Shown piece after piece: positions 36,394 to 45,567 of a DNA stretch of 64,000 nucleotides. The DNA lies in contig CALCEL010000062.1 of NCBI GenBank assembly GCA_937900485.1, positions 1 to 64,000 on the forward strand. The letters run 5' to 3'. The notes below the pieces were generated by a model, which made no database searches, was not told the origin of the DNA, and was given only the letters and a program-made list of their open reading frames with translations. Every line of letters begins with the position of its first letter. Position 1 is the first letter of the stretch. The stretch comes from an uncultured Prevotellaceae bacterium (GTDB lineage Bacteria > Bacteroidota > Bacteroidia > Bacteroidales > Bacteroidaceae). A program made the position numbers and the translations under genes.

Positions 36394-36705
36394 CTACTCA
36401 CATCCTTTCTCACATTTGTTCCAAAAGCAGTCCATCAGCTTTCTAGCAAGCAGCAGGTTCTCTTTGTCTATGCAGTATTTCACCTTTGGCGGAAACTCCT
36501 CACTCTTTATCAGCCCTGCGTCCTTCAATTCGGCGATATGCTGTGAAACAGTAGCCTTCGCTATAGGCAAGGACTCAAATATGTCACCGAAAAAACAATC
36601 GTCATGTTCAGCCAGATAACACAAAATAGCAAGTCTTGCCGGATGCCCTAAAGCCTTTGTTATTCTCGCAAGTTTCTCCTGATTCTCACAGTAACACTTT
36701 TTCAT
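36394..36705 (-). CDS. ArsR-family transcriptional regulator, cysteine-rich
   Basis: 103 residues from the ATG at 36705. The winged-helix core is typical: ALGHPARLAILCYLAEHD, IAKATVSQHIAELKDAGLIK (recognition helix) and KVKYCIDKENL. Cys are concentrated at both ends (MKKCYCENQ and CFWNKCEKGCE), with more in the middle (ILCYL, DDCFF). ArsR/SmtB proteins repress an operon until a metal, metalloid or thiol signal is bound through such Cys. It leads the Fe-S operon and has a canonical promoter at 36723-36753, so autorepression is likely. The inducer is not predictable. Confidence 0.9.
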   Translation of the reverse strand: MKKCYCENQEKLARITKALGHPARLAILCYLAEHDDCFFGDIFESLPIAKATVSQHIAELKDAGLIKSEEFPPKVKYCIDKENLLLARKLMDCFWNKCEKGCE

Positions 36706-36722
36706 ACACTTTGTTTTGTTCG

Positions 36723-36753
36723 CAAATATACGAATAAAAAACAATCACACAAA
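36723..36753 (-). promoter_or_regulatory. Promoter of the arsR-led Fe-S operon
   Basis: Minus strand TTTG (36750-36753), 19 bp, TATATTTG (36723-36730). Both boxes match the Bacteroidetes consensus. The leader to the ATG at 36705 is about 11 nt. Confidence 0.8.
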
Positions 36754-37247
36754 GAAAAACATAATAAACTGGAGTAAACATGTATAATTAACGACTGCAG
36801 AGAATAAGACAATTAGTAAAGAGCAGTGACGGTGTCAACATAAGTGTTTGTATTATCCATGCGTAACCTGTTGGAGTCGCAAGTCTGAGCCGAAGAAGAA
36901 CATATCGTCAAAGCAAAGATAACAGATGACGGATAAGAGATGGAATACACCTAATTGCATAAATGGCTCGTCGTATACACATAAAAAACGCAGCAAAATG
37001 AAAAAATTATGTCGTAAAACTAAAAAAACATCAATTCAGTTTAAAATTTAAGGTTTAAATAAAAGAATTAGTTAAATTTTACTAATTTTGTCATTGATTG
37101 TGGATACTGGGGAAAACCGTCTAACCTTCAGGATGAAAAACAAACAAAAGAAATTTCAAATCCTGCCAAAACACGGAATAACAGAGAAGCAACCTAACTA
37201 CACCAGAATATCAATTAACAACAAAGTAAATATCTGACTAACTTTTT
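36754..37247 (+). promoter_or_regulatory. Control region of the FAS1/SusCD operon
   Basis: About 490 bp without a gene. TAATTTTG at 37083-37090 fits the -7 box but has no good -33 partner, so an activator may be needed. It implies a leader of about 150 nt before the ATG at 37248. An A/T-rich stretch (about 36980-37080) precedes the -7. No repeat copy is present. Confidence 0.45.
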
Positions 37248-40226
37248 ATGAACAAACGCTTTTGTAAACTGGGGTACTATGCCGCAACGGCAATGTTCCT
37301 TACTGCAATCTGCGGATCCGTCACATCGTGCAAAGACGATTATACGTTGGATGACACCACGCCTTCATGGCTTGGTTCCAGCATATATGAGTATTTGGAC
37401 AACGACGGCAACTATAAGAACTTTGTGCGTCTTATAGACGACTTGGAGTACAAAGAAGTGCTGGAACGTACTGGTTCAAAGACATTATTCGTCGCCAACG
37501 ACAGCGCATTCAAAGCCTTCTACGCTAACAACCCATGGGGTGTGGGCAGCTATGAAGAACTGACTAAGTCTCAGAAGAAGCTTCTGTTGAACAACGCCAT
37601 GATCAACAACGCTTACCTGTTGGAGATGATGTCAAGCACTCCGGCCGCAAGCGACGACAACGCACTTCCGAACAAGGGACAATGCCTTAGAAGAGAGACA
37701 GCTACCGACATCACGGACTCTATCCCTCATCTTTTCGGCAGTGACATACCAGTCAGCTATAATGAGGATGAGAAAGACTACTGGGCAAGATTCAGAAACG
37801 GTAACAGAGGTATATATCTGGCACTCGACGCAACAGAGTCTATGATGACACACTTCCTCGCCACTCAGATGGCCAACAAGGATATCACAGACGAGGACTT
37901 CAAGATAATCACAGGATACACAAGAGACAAAAACGACGCTTTCATCTACGGAAGCAAGATAGTCAAGCAGGACGTGACATGCCAGAACGGATATGTCAAC
38001 GTCCTCGACAAGGTTCTGATCACTCCTCAGAACATGGCTGAGGTGTTGAGAACCAATGATGACACTAAGATTTTCTCACACATGATGGACCGCTTCTCTG
38101 CACCATTCTACAACAGCACACTGACAGAGAGATACAGACTGCTGTACGGAAATGATGTGGACTCAGTGTTCGAAAAGAGATATTTTTCAATACGCTCTAA
38201 GAACAACAGCACACTGTACAGTGACGCCGGCACTGACCCTATAGGCAACCCTACAGGAAACGTGCAGTTTGACGAGAACTCAAAGAAACCTCTTCCTTAC
38301 GATCCGGGATGGAACACTTATCAGGTGGACAGCAAGACAAGTAAGGAGCAGGACATGGCCGTCATCTTCTGTCCTAAGGACTCAAAACTGATGAATTATT
38401 TCTTCAGCGACGAGGGCGGTGGCCGATTCCTCGTTAAGGCATACGCAAGCGAGTATCTCAACCAGATTGACGAGAACTGCACTGACATGAACCTCGTCTA
38501 TCACGCTATCGACAAAATTCCAAGACAGACCATCAGAGCATTGCTCAACAACCTAATGAAGGAGTCTTTCAACTCAAGTGTCCCAAGCAAGTTCGAGACA
38601 ATCAAGAACTCAGCACAGGACGCCATGTTTGACGAGACAAATGACTACCACAGAAATAATATAGATAAGGTGCTCCTCGCAAACAACGGAGTAATCTACG
38701 TGATGAACGAAGTGACAACACCGGCTGAGTACGCTGCAGTGAGCGCACCTGCGTTTGTAGAGACAGACAAGAGAATATTCAACTGGGGCGTACAGGCGGC
38801 CTCACTCGGTAAGATACCTTCCAACTACTACGCTTATCTTCTTGCCATGAGCTCAAGATTCAGTTTCTTCGTGCCGTCAGATGACAACTTCACATATGTG
38901 GACCCACTGTCATTCATGAATCCAGACATAGAGACAGCCGGCGGAACGAGCACTTTGGTGGGAAGAGCATACAAGTACACATGGGACGAGAAGACATCCA
39001 CTCCAAAGGTCAGTTCATACAAATATCTGTATGACATAGCTAAGAAGACCGGTACTATCGGTGACCTCGTGGCAACGGAGAACGTGTCAAGCACAACCTA
39101 TGAGAACCGTCTGAAAGACATGCTTGAGACACACACGATAATACATGAGGACGAGACAGAGAAGACAGGATTAGACGAGACAGCCTCAGGTGTTGAGACT
39201 GACAGTATTTTCGGAGTGAGAAAGCATTACTATGTATCAAAGAATGGCTCAGTGATATACGCCGCAAACAAGAGCAAGGGCAAGAGAGTGAGCATTCTCA
39301 AAGGAGGATGGCAGATAGACAACGACGAGGAGTGTAACGTTATCGGATTCGATGACAAGTCAGCACAGACCAACGGATACGGAAACGGATTCGCATACAT
39401 GATTGACGCTCCTATGCAGCCGACAATCGAGTCTGTTTATTCAATATTATATAATAATGAGCAGTTCTCAGAGTTCTTCGAGCTGTGCCAGACTGACGAG
39501 ACAGTCCTGAAAGAGCTTGACATAACAGGTACGAGCCAGAACAAATATCTCATCTTCACAAACAGAAACGGTATTCCTTGTTTCAATAAGACAACAGGTG
39601 AGATGACTAACTCTGCCACAAACGTGAGATTCTTCAACAACTACAACTATACTGTTTACGCACCGACAAATGAGGCTATGCAGGCTGCCTACGACGCAGG
39701 TCTCCCAACATGGAAGGACATCGTGACAATGCTAGAGCTCGACAAAGAGGCGGAGGACAGAACAGAGTTGACTGACGCGGAACTGACAGAACGTAACACA
39801 AAGGCTAAAGCCATGGTGACTGCCATCATCAACTTCGTCAAATATCACTTCCAGGACAGAAGTGTCTTCGCGGATGAGCCAGTGATGAGTCCTGTGGCAT
39901 ATGAGACAGCCACAGTCAACAGCGAGACAGGTGTCTATTGCAAGTTAACAGTGTCATCAAACGGAAATGGTACACTCAGCGTTAAGGATGCGGCTGGTCA
40001 TGTGAGAAACGTCACAAGTGACAAGAACATGATAGCAAGAGATTATATCACGAACGGTACGAAGTCTGCCATAAGCGCCACGATAACATCATCTTCTTCT
40101 GTTGTCGTGCATGGTATCGACGGTGTGCTCGACTACAAGACATACACCAACAACCGATACGACTCAGACTGGGCTTCTCTTGCCAAGGCTAAGTCATACC
40201 TGAAAAAATATCAACTCACAAAATGA
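37248..40226 (+). CDS. Surface lipoprotein with multiple fasciclin (FAS1) domains
   Basis: 992 residues. The lipobox ends VTSC with Cys28, followed by KDDY, which matches the Bacteroidetes surface-export signal. At least three FAS1 domains are recognisable by their conserved first-strand motif: TLFVANDSAF (about residue 78), SFFVPSDDNF (about 540) and YTVYAPTNEAM (about 800), with H-box-like partners between. FAS1 domains mediate adhesion or ligand binding; no catalytic residues are seen. It heads an operon of two SusC/SusD pairs, so it is likely a surface glycan-binding or scaffold subunit. A gap of only 20 bp leads to the first SusC. Confidence 0.82.
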   Translation: MNKRFCKLGYYAATAMFLTAICGSVTSCKDDYTLDDTTPSWLGSSIYEYLDNDGNYKNFVRLIDDLEYKEVLERTGSKTLFVANDSAFKAFYANNPWGVGSYEELTKSQKKLLLNNAMINNAYLLEMMSSTPAASDDNALPNKGQCLRRETATDITDSIPHLFGSDIPVSYNEDEKDYWARFRNGNRGIYLALDATESMMTHFLATQMANKDITDEDFKIITGYTRDKNDAFIYGSKIVKQDVTCQNGYVNVLDKVLITPQNMAEVLRTNDDTKIFSHMMDRFSAPFYNSTLTERYRLLYGNDVDSVFEKRYFSIRSKNNSTLYSDAGTDPIGNPTGNVQFDENSKKPLPYDPGWNTYQVDSKTSKEQDMAVIFCPKDSKLMNYFFSDEGGGRFLVKAYASEYLNQIDENCTDMNLVYHAIDKIPRQTIRALLNNLMKESFNSSVPSKFETIKNSAQDAMFDETNDYHRNNIDKVLLANNGVIYVMNEVTTPAEYAAVSAPAFVETDKRIFNWGVQAASLGKIPSNYYAYLLAMSSRFSFFVPSDDNFTYVDPLSFMNPDIETAGGTSTLVGRAYKYTWDEKTSTPKVSSYKYLYDIAKKTGTIGDLVATENVSSTTYENRLKDMLETHTIIHEDETEKTGLDETASGVETDSIFGVRKHYYVSKNGSVIYAANKSKGKRVSILKGGWQIDNDEECNVIGFDDKSAQTNGYGNGFAYMIDAPMQPTIESVYSILYNNEQFSEFFELCQTDETVLKELDITGTSQNKYLIFTNRNGIPCFNKTTGEMTNSATNVRFFNNYNYTVYAPTNEAMQAAYDAGLPTWKDIVTMLELDKEAEDRTELTDAELTERNTKAKAMVTAIINFVKYHFQDRSVFADEPVMSPVAYETATVNSETGVYCKLTVSSNGNGTLSVKDAAGHVRNVTSDKNMIARDYITNGTKSAISATITSSSSVVVHGIDGVLDYKTYTNNRYDSDWASLAKAKSYLKKYQLTK

Positions 40227-40246
40227 CAAAACTTACATAGAACACT

Positions 40247-43200
40247 ATGAACAAGATTAATATAATTATCACATCATTCTTGCTGTTCTTCTGTGTAAGT
40301 TCAGCATCAGCACAATCAAGACGTATATCCGGTATGGTCTATGACGAACTCGGTGGGATGGCACTCGCCAACGTTGTCGAGAGAGATGAGAACAACCGTA
40401 TCGTGGCAGCGACGGTAACTGACATGAACGGTAACTTCGCCCTTGTCGTCAAGAACCCTAAGGACAAGATATACGTCAGCTACATAGGATACAAAACATT
40501 CACGGAGGTCATCGGTACTTCTAAGACTAAGTACAACATCTTCATGAAGAGTAATAATGAACTTACCGAGCTCGTGGTAAAGGCTAAGCCAAAGACTAAC
40601 AGCAATGGTATGGTCATTCCTATCAAGGAGATTTCTGTGGCAACGCAGACAATGGACATGGACGACGTCGAGGGACTCTCCTTCGCATCAGCCGACGAGG
40701 CTCTGCAAGGTAAGATAGCCGGATTGGACATCATCTCCAACTCTGGTAACCTTGGTGCCGGAACGTCAATGCGTATGCGTGGTGTCAGCTCCATCAACGG
40801 CTCAGCCGAGCCTTTGATCGTTGTCGACGGTAACATATTCGACCTCCCAGACGACGCTACAGATATCAACTTCGAGGACCTGGACAACGAGGAGCAGTTC
40901 GCCACTCTGCTGTCTGTCAACACGGAGGACATCAAGGACATCAAGGTGCTCAAGGACGCAGCGGCAACTGCCATATGGGGTTCAAGAGGAGCCAACGGTG
41001 TACTTGAAATAACAACAAGACGTGGTACAGCGGGTAAGACTAAGATAAACCTCTCATACAAGTTCACGGGCAGCTGGATGCCTTCCGGACTCAACATGCT
41101 GGACGGAGACGGCTACACCATGATGCTCAAGGAGGCTTATTTCAACCCTAAGCAGAACACTGCCACATCAAACATGGTCGAGCTCAACTACGACCAGTCC
41201 TACCCTGTGCAGTACTACAATTTCAACAAGAACACAGACTGGGTGGACGCCGTGAACCAGTTCGGACAAAAGCATGACTACTACCTTACCATTAATGGTG
41301 GTGGCGAGAAAGCTAAATTCCGTATCTCTGGCGGATACTCTCACAGCACTGGTACTATTATCAAACAGGAACTGGATCAGTTCTCAACACGACTCGTGCT
41401 CGACTATGACGTGTCTGACCGCATCCGTTTCTCCACAAACTTCGGACTCACCTACACAGACAACCACAGAAACTGGGATGGTGAGAAGACAACTAGAATC
41501 TTGGAATACGCATACAACGCAATGCCTAACATGAGTATTTACGAGTATGACCAGACCGGAGCTCTCACTGGAGACTATTACAAGATGTTACCTACAAACC
41601 CTACTACTGGCGGCGGTGGTAACAACTACTACAGCTCTTATTACTTGTCAGACATGAAGGCGATAGGCAACCCTGTTGCCATTGCGAACCTCGCATATAA
41701 CAACCAGTCCACATACCGTATCAACCCTCAGTTCAACGTACAGTATAAGCTCCTATCTAAGAATGACGAGGCACATCAGCTCAACCTCAATGCAGAGGTG
41801 TACATGGACATCTTCAACGAGTCAGACAACTCATACTACCCTAACTCACTGACATCTGACGCTTGGTCGGTCGGCGTGAACACAACTTCAAACTACGAGT
41901 ACAAGTCAATGGCTATCACCAACAGAGAGAAACTCGTGTTCATTCCTAAATTCAACAATGAGATTGTGACAATGAGTGTCATGGGACAGTTCGAGTTCAC
42001 TGACGGTAGCAGTACTTACCAGAAAATCGCTAAGATTAACAATCCGACAGGTCTGGACTCTTCAATCTCGGAGTCATACCTGAAGGAGAACTCAACAGGC
42101 ACAGGACAATGGAAGAGTATGTCATACCTCGGCAGCGGACACATCGCATTCTTCGACGGACGTTATGCGTTCGACGCTACGATAAGACGTGACGGAAGCA
42201 CTAAGTTCGGAGCAGAACGTAAATGGGGTACATTCCCTGGTATCTCTGGACGATGGAACATCAACCAGGAGCCTTTCTTCGAGAAACTCCACATCGACCA
42301 CATAGTGTCTCTGCTCTCATTCAGACCATCATGGGGTAAGGTGGGACGACAGCCAAGAAATGAGTACCTGATGTACAACACATACAGCTCACACGGCAAC
42401 TACGGTTCTGGACGATATGTGTACACAGCAATCGGCGCAGACAATATACGTCTGACTGATATACAGTGGGAGACAACAAAGTCATGGAACCTCGGTGCAA
42501 ACCTTAACTTGTTCGACGACCTCATTCAGTTCGACTTCAACTACTATAACAAAAACACCTCCGACCTTCTCATGGAGAACGTGGGAATACCTGGCTCAAC
42601 AGGTTACAGCTCATTGGCATGGAGCAACACCGGCAGCTTGCGTAACAGAGGATGGGAGCTGTACGTCAACACTAACAAATTCCTTAAGAAGGACAAGTTC
42701 TCTATGTCTGTGTCATTCAACATTGCTCAAAACGTCAACACCATAACGGAGATGGACGCAAGCGTTTTGTCAAGCATGAACGGTGACTTCAGCTACAAGA
42801 ACGCAGACTACCTGAAACGAATACAGATCGGTAACGCCGTCGGCTCTATCTACGGATTCAAATACAAAGGTGTATACGCTTACGACTACGAGCACAACGG
42901 TTACACAGAGGCGTCACGCTCCACATACGGAGACAACACAGCAGCTGCTGCCGCTGAGAGAAACGAGAACTCCACTGTACCTGTTGCACGTGACGCAAAC
43001 GGCAACATCCTTTACGACTCAAAGGGTAATCCTCTCCACATGTACTTCAACTACGGAGGTGTGAACTATGAGTTCAAGGGTGGTGACGTCATTTATGAGG
43101 ATATTAACCACGACGGCCAGATAAATGAGTTGGACATTGTTTATCTCGGAAACTCAAACCCAAAGGTAAACGGTGGATTCGGTTTGAATTTCTTCTACGG

Positions 43201-43657
43201 ACCATGGTCTCTGAAGATGTCATTCAACTATCGTATAGGCAACAAGATTGCTAACATCGCCCGACTGAACAACGAGGCTATGCGCGCTAACACGAACCAG
43301 TCTCAGGCTGTGGCATGGAGATGGCGTAAGAATGGTGACATAACAGAGATACCAAGAGCCATGAACGCTTCAATCGGAGCATCATACAACTCTCTCGCCA
43401 GCGACAGATTCGTCGAGGACGGAGACTTCCTCAGACTACAGTACATGCAGCTCAGCTACACCGTACCATCAAGAGTGGTACAGATGTGGAAATTGCAAAG
43501 CGTGAGATTCAACGCTTCTGCTAACAACCTGTTCTGCCTTACAAAGTACACAGGAGTAGATCCTGAGGTAAGCTATGGTTCATGGGGTGTTTGCTACGAT
43601 AAGTCAAAGACACCACGCTCTAAATCATTTACTGTAAGCGTAAATATCGGATTCTAA
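40247..43657 (+). CDS. SusC/RagA TonB-dependent outer-membrane transporter (pair 1)
   Basis: 1136 residues with a signal peptide (MNKINIIITSFLLFFCVSSA). A carboxypeptidase-D-like regulatory domain follows (about 24-105: RRISGMVYDELGGMALANVV, YISYIGYKTFTE), then the plug (SADEALQGKIAGLDIIS, TSMRMRGVSSINGSAEPLIV, VLKDAAATAIWGSRGANGVL) and a 22-strand barrel ending in KSFTVSVNIGF. It imports oligosaccharide bound by its SusD partner, using TonB energy. The usual VVVGYG stretch before the plug is missing, replaced by LVVKAKPKTNSNG. Partner SusD follows by 12 bp. Confidence 0.93.
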   Translation: MNKINIIITSFLLFFCVSSASAQSRRISGMVYDELGGMALANVVERDENNRIVAATVTDMNGNFALVVKNPKDKIYVSYIGYKTFTEVIGTSKTKYNIFMKSNNELTELVVKAKPKTNSNGMVIPIKEISVATQTMDMDDVEGLSFASADEALQGKIAGLDIISNSGNLGAGTSMRMRGVSSINGSAEPLIVVDGNIFDLPDDATDINFEDLDNEEQFATLLSVNTEDIKDIKVLKDAAATAIWGSRGANGVLEITTRRGTAGKTKINLSYKFTGSWMPSGLNMLDGDGYTMMLKEAYFNPKQNTATSNMVELNYDQSYPVQYYNFNKNTDWVDAVNQFGQKHDYYLTINGGGEKAKFRISGGYSHSTGTIIKQELDQFSTRLVLDYDVSDRIRFSTNFGLTYTDNHRNWDGEKTTRILEYAYNAMPNMSIYEYDQTGALTGDYYKMLPTNPTTGGGGNNYYSSYYLSDMKAIGNPVAIANLAYNNQSTYRINPQFNVQYKLLSKNDEAHQLNLNAEVYMDIFNESDNSYYPNSLTSDAWSVGVNTTSNYEYKSMAITNREKLVFIPKFNNEIVTMSVMGQFEFTDGSSTYQKIAKINNPTGLDSSISESYLKENSTGTGQWKSMSYLGSGHIAFFDGRYAFDATIRRDGSTKFGAERKWGTFPGISGRWNINQEPFFEKLHIDHIVSLLSFRPSWGKVGRQPRNEYLMYNTYSSHGNYGSGRYVYTAIGADNIRLTDIQWETTKSWNLGANLNLFDDLIQFDFNYYNKNTSDLLMENVGIPGSTGYSSLAWSNTGSLRNRGWELYVNTNKFLKKDKFSMSVSFNIAQNVNTITEMDASVLSSMNGDFSYKNADYLKRIQIGNAVGSIYGFKYKGVYAYDYEHNGYTEASRSTYGDNTAAAAAERNENSTVPVARDANGNILYDSKGNPLHMYFNYGGVNYEFKGGDVIYEDINHDGQINELDIVYLGNSNPKVNGGFGLNFFYGPWSLKMSFNYRIGNKIANIARLNNEAMRANTNQSQAVAWRWRKNGDITEIPRAMNASIGASYNSLASDRFVEDGDFLRLQYMQLSYTVPSRVVQMWKLQSVRFNASANNLFCLTKYTGVDPEVSYGSWGVCYDKSKTPRSKSFTVSVNIGF

Positions 43658-43669
43658 AAAACCAACACA

Positions 43670-45553
43670 ATGAAGAAATTACTAAACATAACAAATATAA
43701 TAGCGGGAGCGACATTCTGTCTGGCTATGTCTTCTTGTGAAGACTACCTGACCATCACACCGACAGACAGAATCGTGGAGGAGGAGTTCTGGCAAGACAA
43801 GAATGACCTTAACAACGCCATCAACGCCTGCTACAAGAGACTGGCCAGTGATGACATCCTGACAAAGTTCGTTTACTGGGGTGAGATGAGATCGGACAAC
43901 TTTGAACGTTCAACGGAGACAACATCAACGGGACAGGTGGCAAACATCATGAACGCTAACCTCCTGCCTACATACAACGTGTTCGAGTGGACTAACATGT
44001 ATAACGCCATCAACTACTGCAATAAGGTGTTGTCACATGGAAAGGATATCGTAGAATTGGACGAGAGCTTCAACTATGGCGACTGGTATCCTGTTCGCGC
44101 GGAGATGATAGCTCTCAGAGCACTCTGCCATTTCTATCTTGTCAGAACGTTCGGTGAGATTCCTTATGTCACAAAGGACTATAACGACGACTCAGAGGAA
44201 CTCAGACAGACACAGATAACACAGCTTCAGGTCTTAGACAGTATAATCAACGACCTTGAAGAAGTTAAGGACGCAGCTATGCTTAACTTCGGCAATACCG
44301 TTCAGAACAAGGGACGTATCACGAAGAAGACCATATACACTATTCTTGCGGATGTTTATCTCTGGCGAGCAAGTTACAAGGCAGGAAATTGTCACCCATT
44401 CATCAACCGCACCATTCCTTCATATAACGTGCTGTATACGGATGGCGTAGCATCAGTACCAGGCGATTCTGCAACCTACTCTACCAGCGAAGCAGAGAAC
44501 GATTACAGAAAATGTATCGAATGCTGTGACATGGTCATCGACTTGGCTAAAACAGAGAAGAAAAAGCAGTTGAAGAATGCGGAGGATAACGTCAAGATAG
44601 AGGACGAGGATTTGCTCGAGCAGAACACAAGCGTGCTTGAGACTCTTATCTCAACAAGTAACGAAGGAGCATATAACAGTATCTTCGGAACTGGCAACTC
44701 AGACGAGTCAATCTTTGAACTTCAGTTTGACGGTTTAACGTATGAGAACAACATGACCGAGAACTTATACTACAATCTTTCAAAAAGCAAGGTCGGCACA
44801 TTCACTGGCTCCACATCATTGTTCGAGAACATCGAGTCAACACCGAACGTGACTGAACCTGCTTCGGTGTTCACGAAGACAGACTACAGACGATGGGAGG
44901 CATTTGATTACACTGGACAAGGTCAGACAAGCTATGATATTATTAAGTATGTGAACTCATACTTTACAGTCTCTACAGGATTGAGCACTCTCATGACAGA
45001 TAACACATCAAAGAACCTGACAATAATTCGAGCAAGAAACACGTCTCATGACGCCAACTGGATTATATACAGAATGTCTGAGGTGTTCTTGATGAAGGCA
45101 GAAGCTATGTCACAGATATATTCTGACGAGGAAAACATCCACAAGGCATTCAACTATGTCCGTGAGGTTTTCAAACGCTCAAACCCTTACGCTTATTCCA
45201 CTTCTAACAACTCATCAACAGCAAAGTCTGACTCTCTCGATTTTAACACATTCAACGATCAGGAAAGTCTTGAGAAACTTATCATGACAGAAAGACAAAG
45301 AGAGTTCATAGGAGAGGGAAAACGCTGGTTTGACCTCGTGAGATACGCACAGAGAAGAGGTAGCACAGAAGAAATGCTCAAACTTCTGACACGTAAATAC
45401 TCCACAAACAGTAAGTCTATTCAAGCTAAGCTTGCTGACATCCAGTCTTTGTTCAGCCCCATATATGAGTCAGAGCTGAAATCTAACACATGGCTGTATC
45501 AGAACGGAGTATGGGAAATCAATAAGTCTTCTGGAAGAACAGACAATCTTTAA
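43670..45553 (+). CDS. SusD/RagB substrate-binding lipoprotein (pair 1)
   Basis: 627 residues. The lipobox ends AMSSC (Cys23), followed by EDYLTITPTDR, the typical SusD start. TPR-like helices are visible (ALCHFYLVRTFGEIPYVTKD, RITKKTIYTILADVYLWRA), and the C-terminal TERQREFIGEGKRWFDLVRY motif is diagnostic. It forms a lid on the adjacent SusC. At 627 residues it is a little longer than classical SusD. No glycan specificity can be read. Confidence 0.93.
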   Translation: MKKLLNITNIIAGATFCLAMSSCEDYLTITPTDRIVEEEFWQDKNDLNNAINACYKRLASDDILTKFVYWGEMRSDNFERSTETTSTGQVANIMNANLLPTYNVFEWTNMYNAINYCNKVLSHGKDIVELDESFNYGDWYPVRAEMIALRALCHFYLVRTFGEIPYVTKDYNDDSEELRQTQITQLQVLDSIINDLEEVKDAAMLNFGNTVQNKGRITKKTIYTILADVYLWRASYKAGNCHPFINRTIPSYNVLYTDGVASVPGDSATYSTSEAENDYRKCIECCDMVIDLAKTEKKKQLKNAEDNVKIEDEDLLEQNTSVLETLISTSNEGAYNSIFGTGNSDESIFELQFDGLTYENNMTENLYYNLSKSKVGTFTGSTSLFENIESTPNVTEPASVFTKTDYRRWEAFDYTGQGQTSYDIIKYVNSYFTVSTGLSTLMTDNTSKNLTIIRARNTSHDANWIIYRMSEVFLMKAEAMSQIYSDEENIHKAFNYVREVFKRSNPYAYSTSNNSSTAKSDSLDFNTFNDQESLEKLIMTERQREFIGEGKRWFDLVRYAQRRGSTEEMLKLLTRKYSTNSKSIQAKLADIQSLFSPIYESELKSNTWLYQNGVWEINKSSGRTDNL

Positions 45554-45567
45554 TCTAAGAATCAATT

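Noticed and set aside
40480..41097. 205-codon minus-strand ORF inside SusC-1
   Set aside because: Antisense shadow of the plug domain; the same type of shadow appears in the other two SusC genes.
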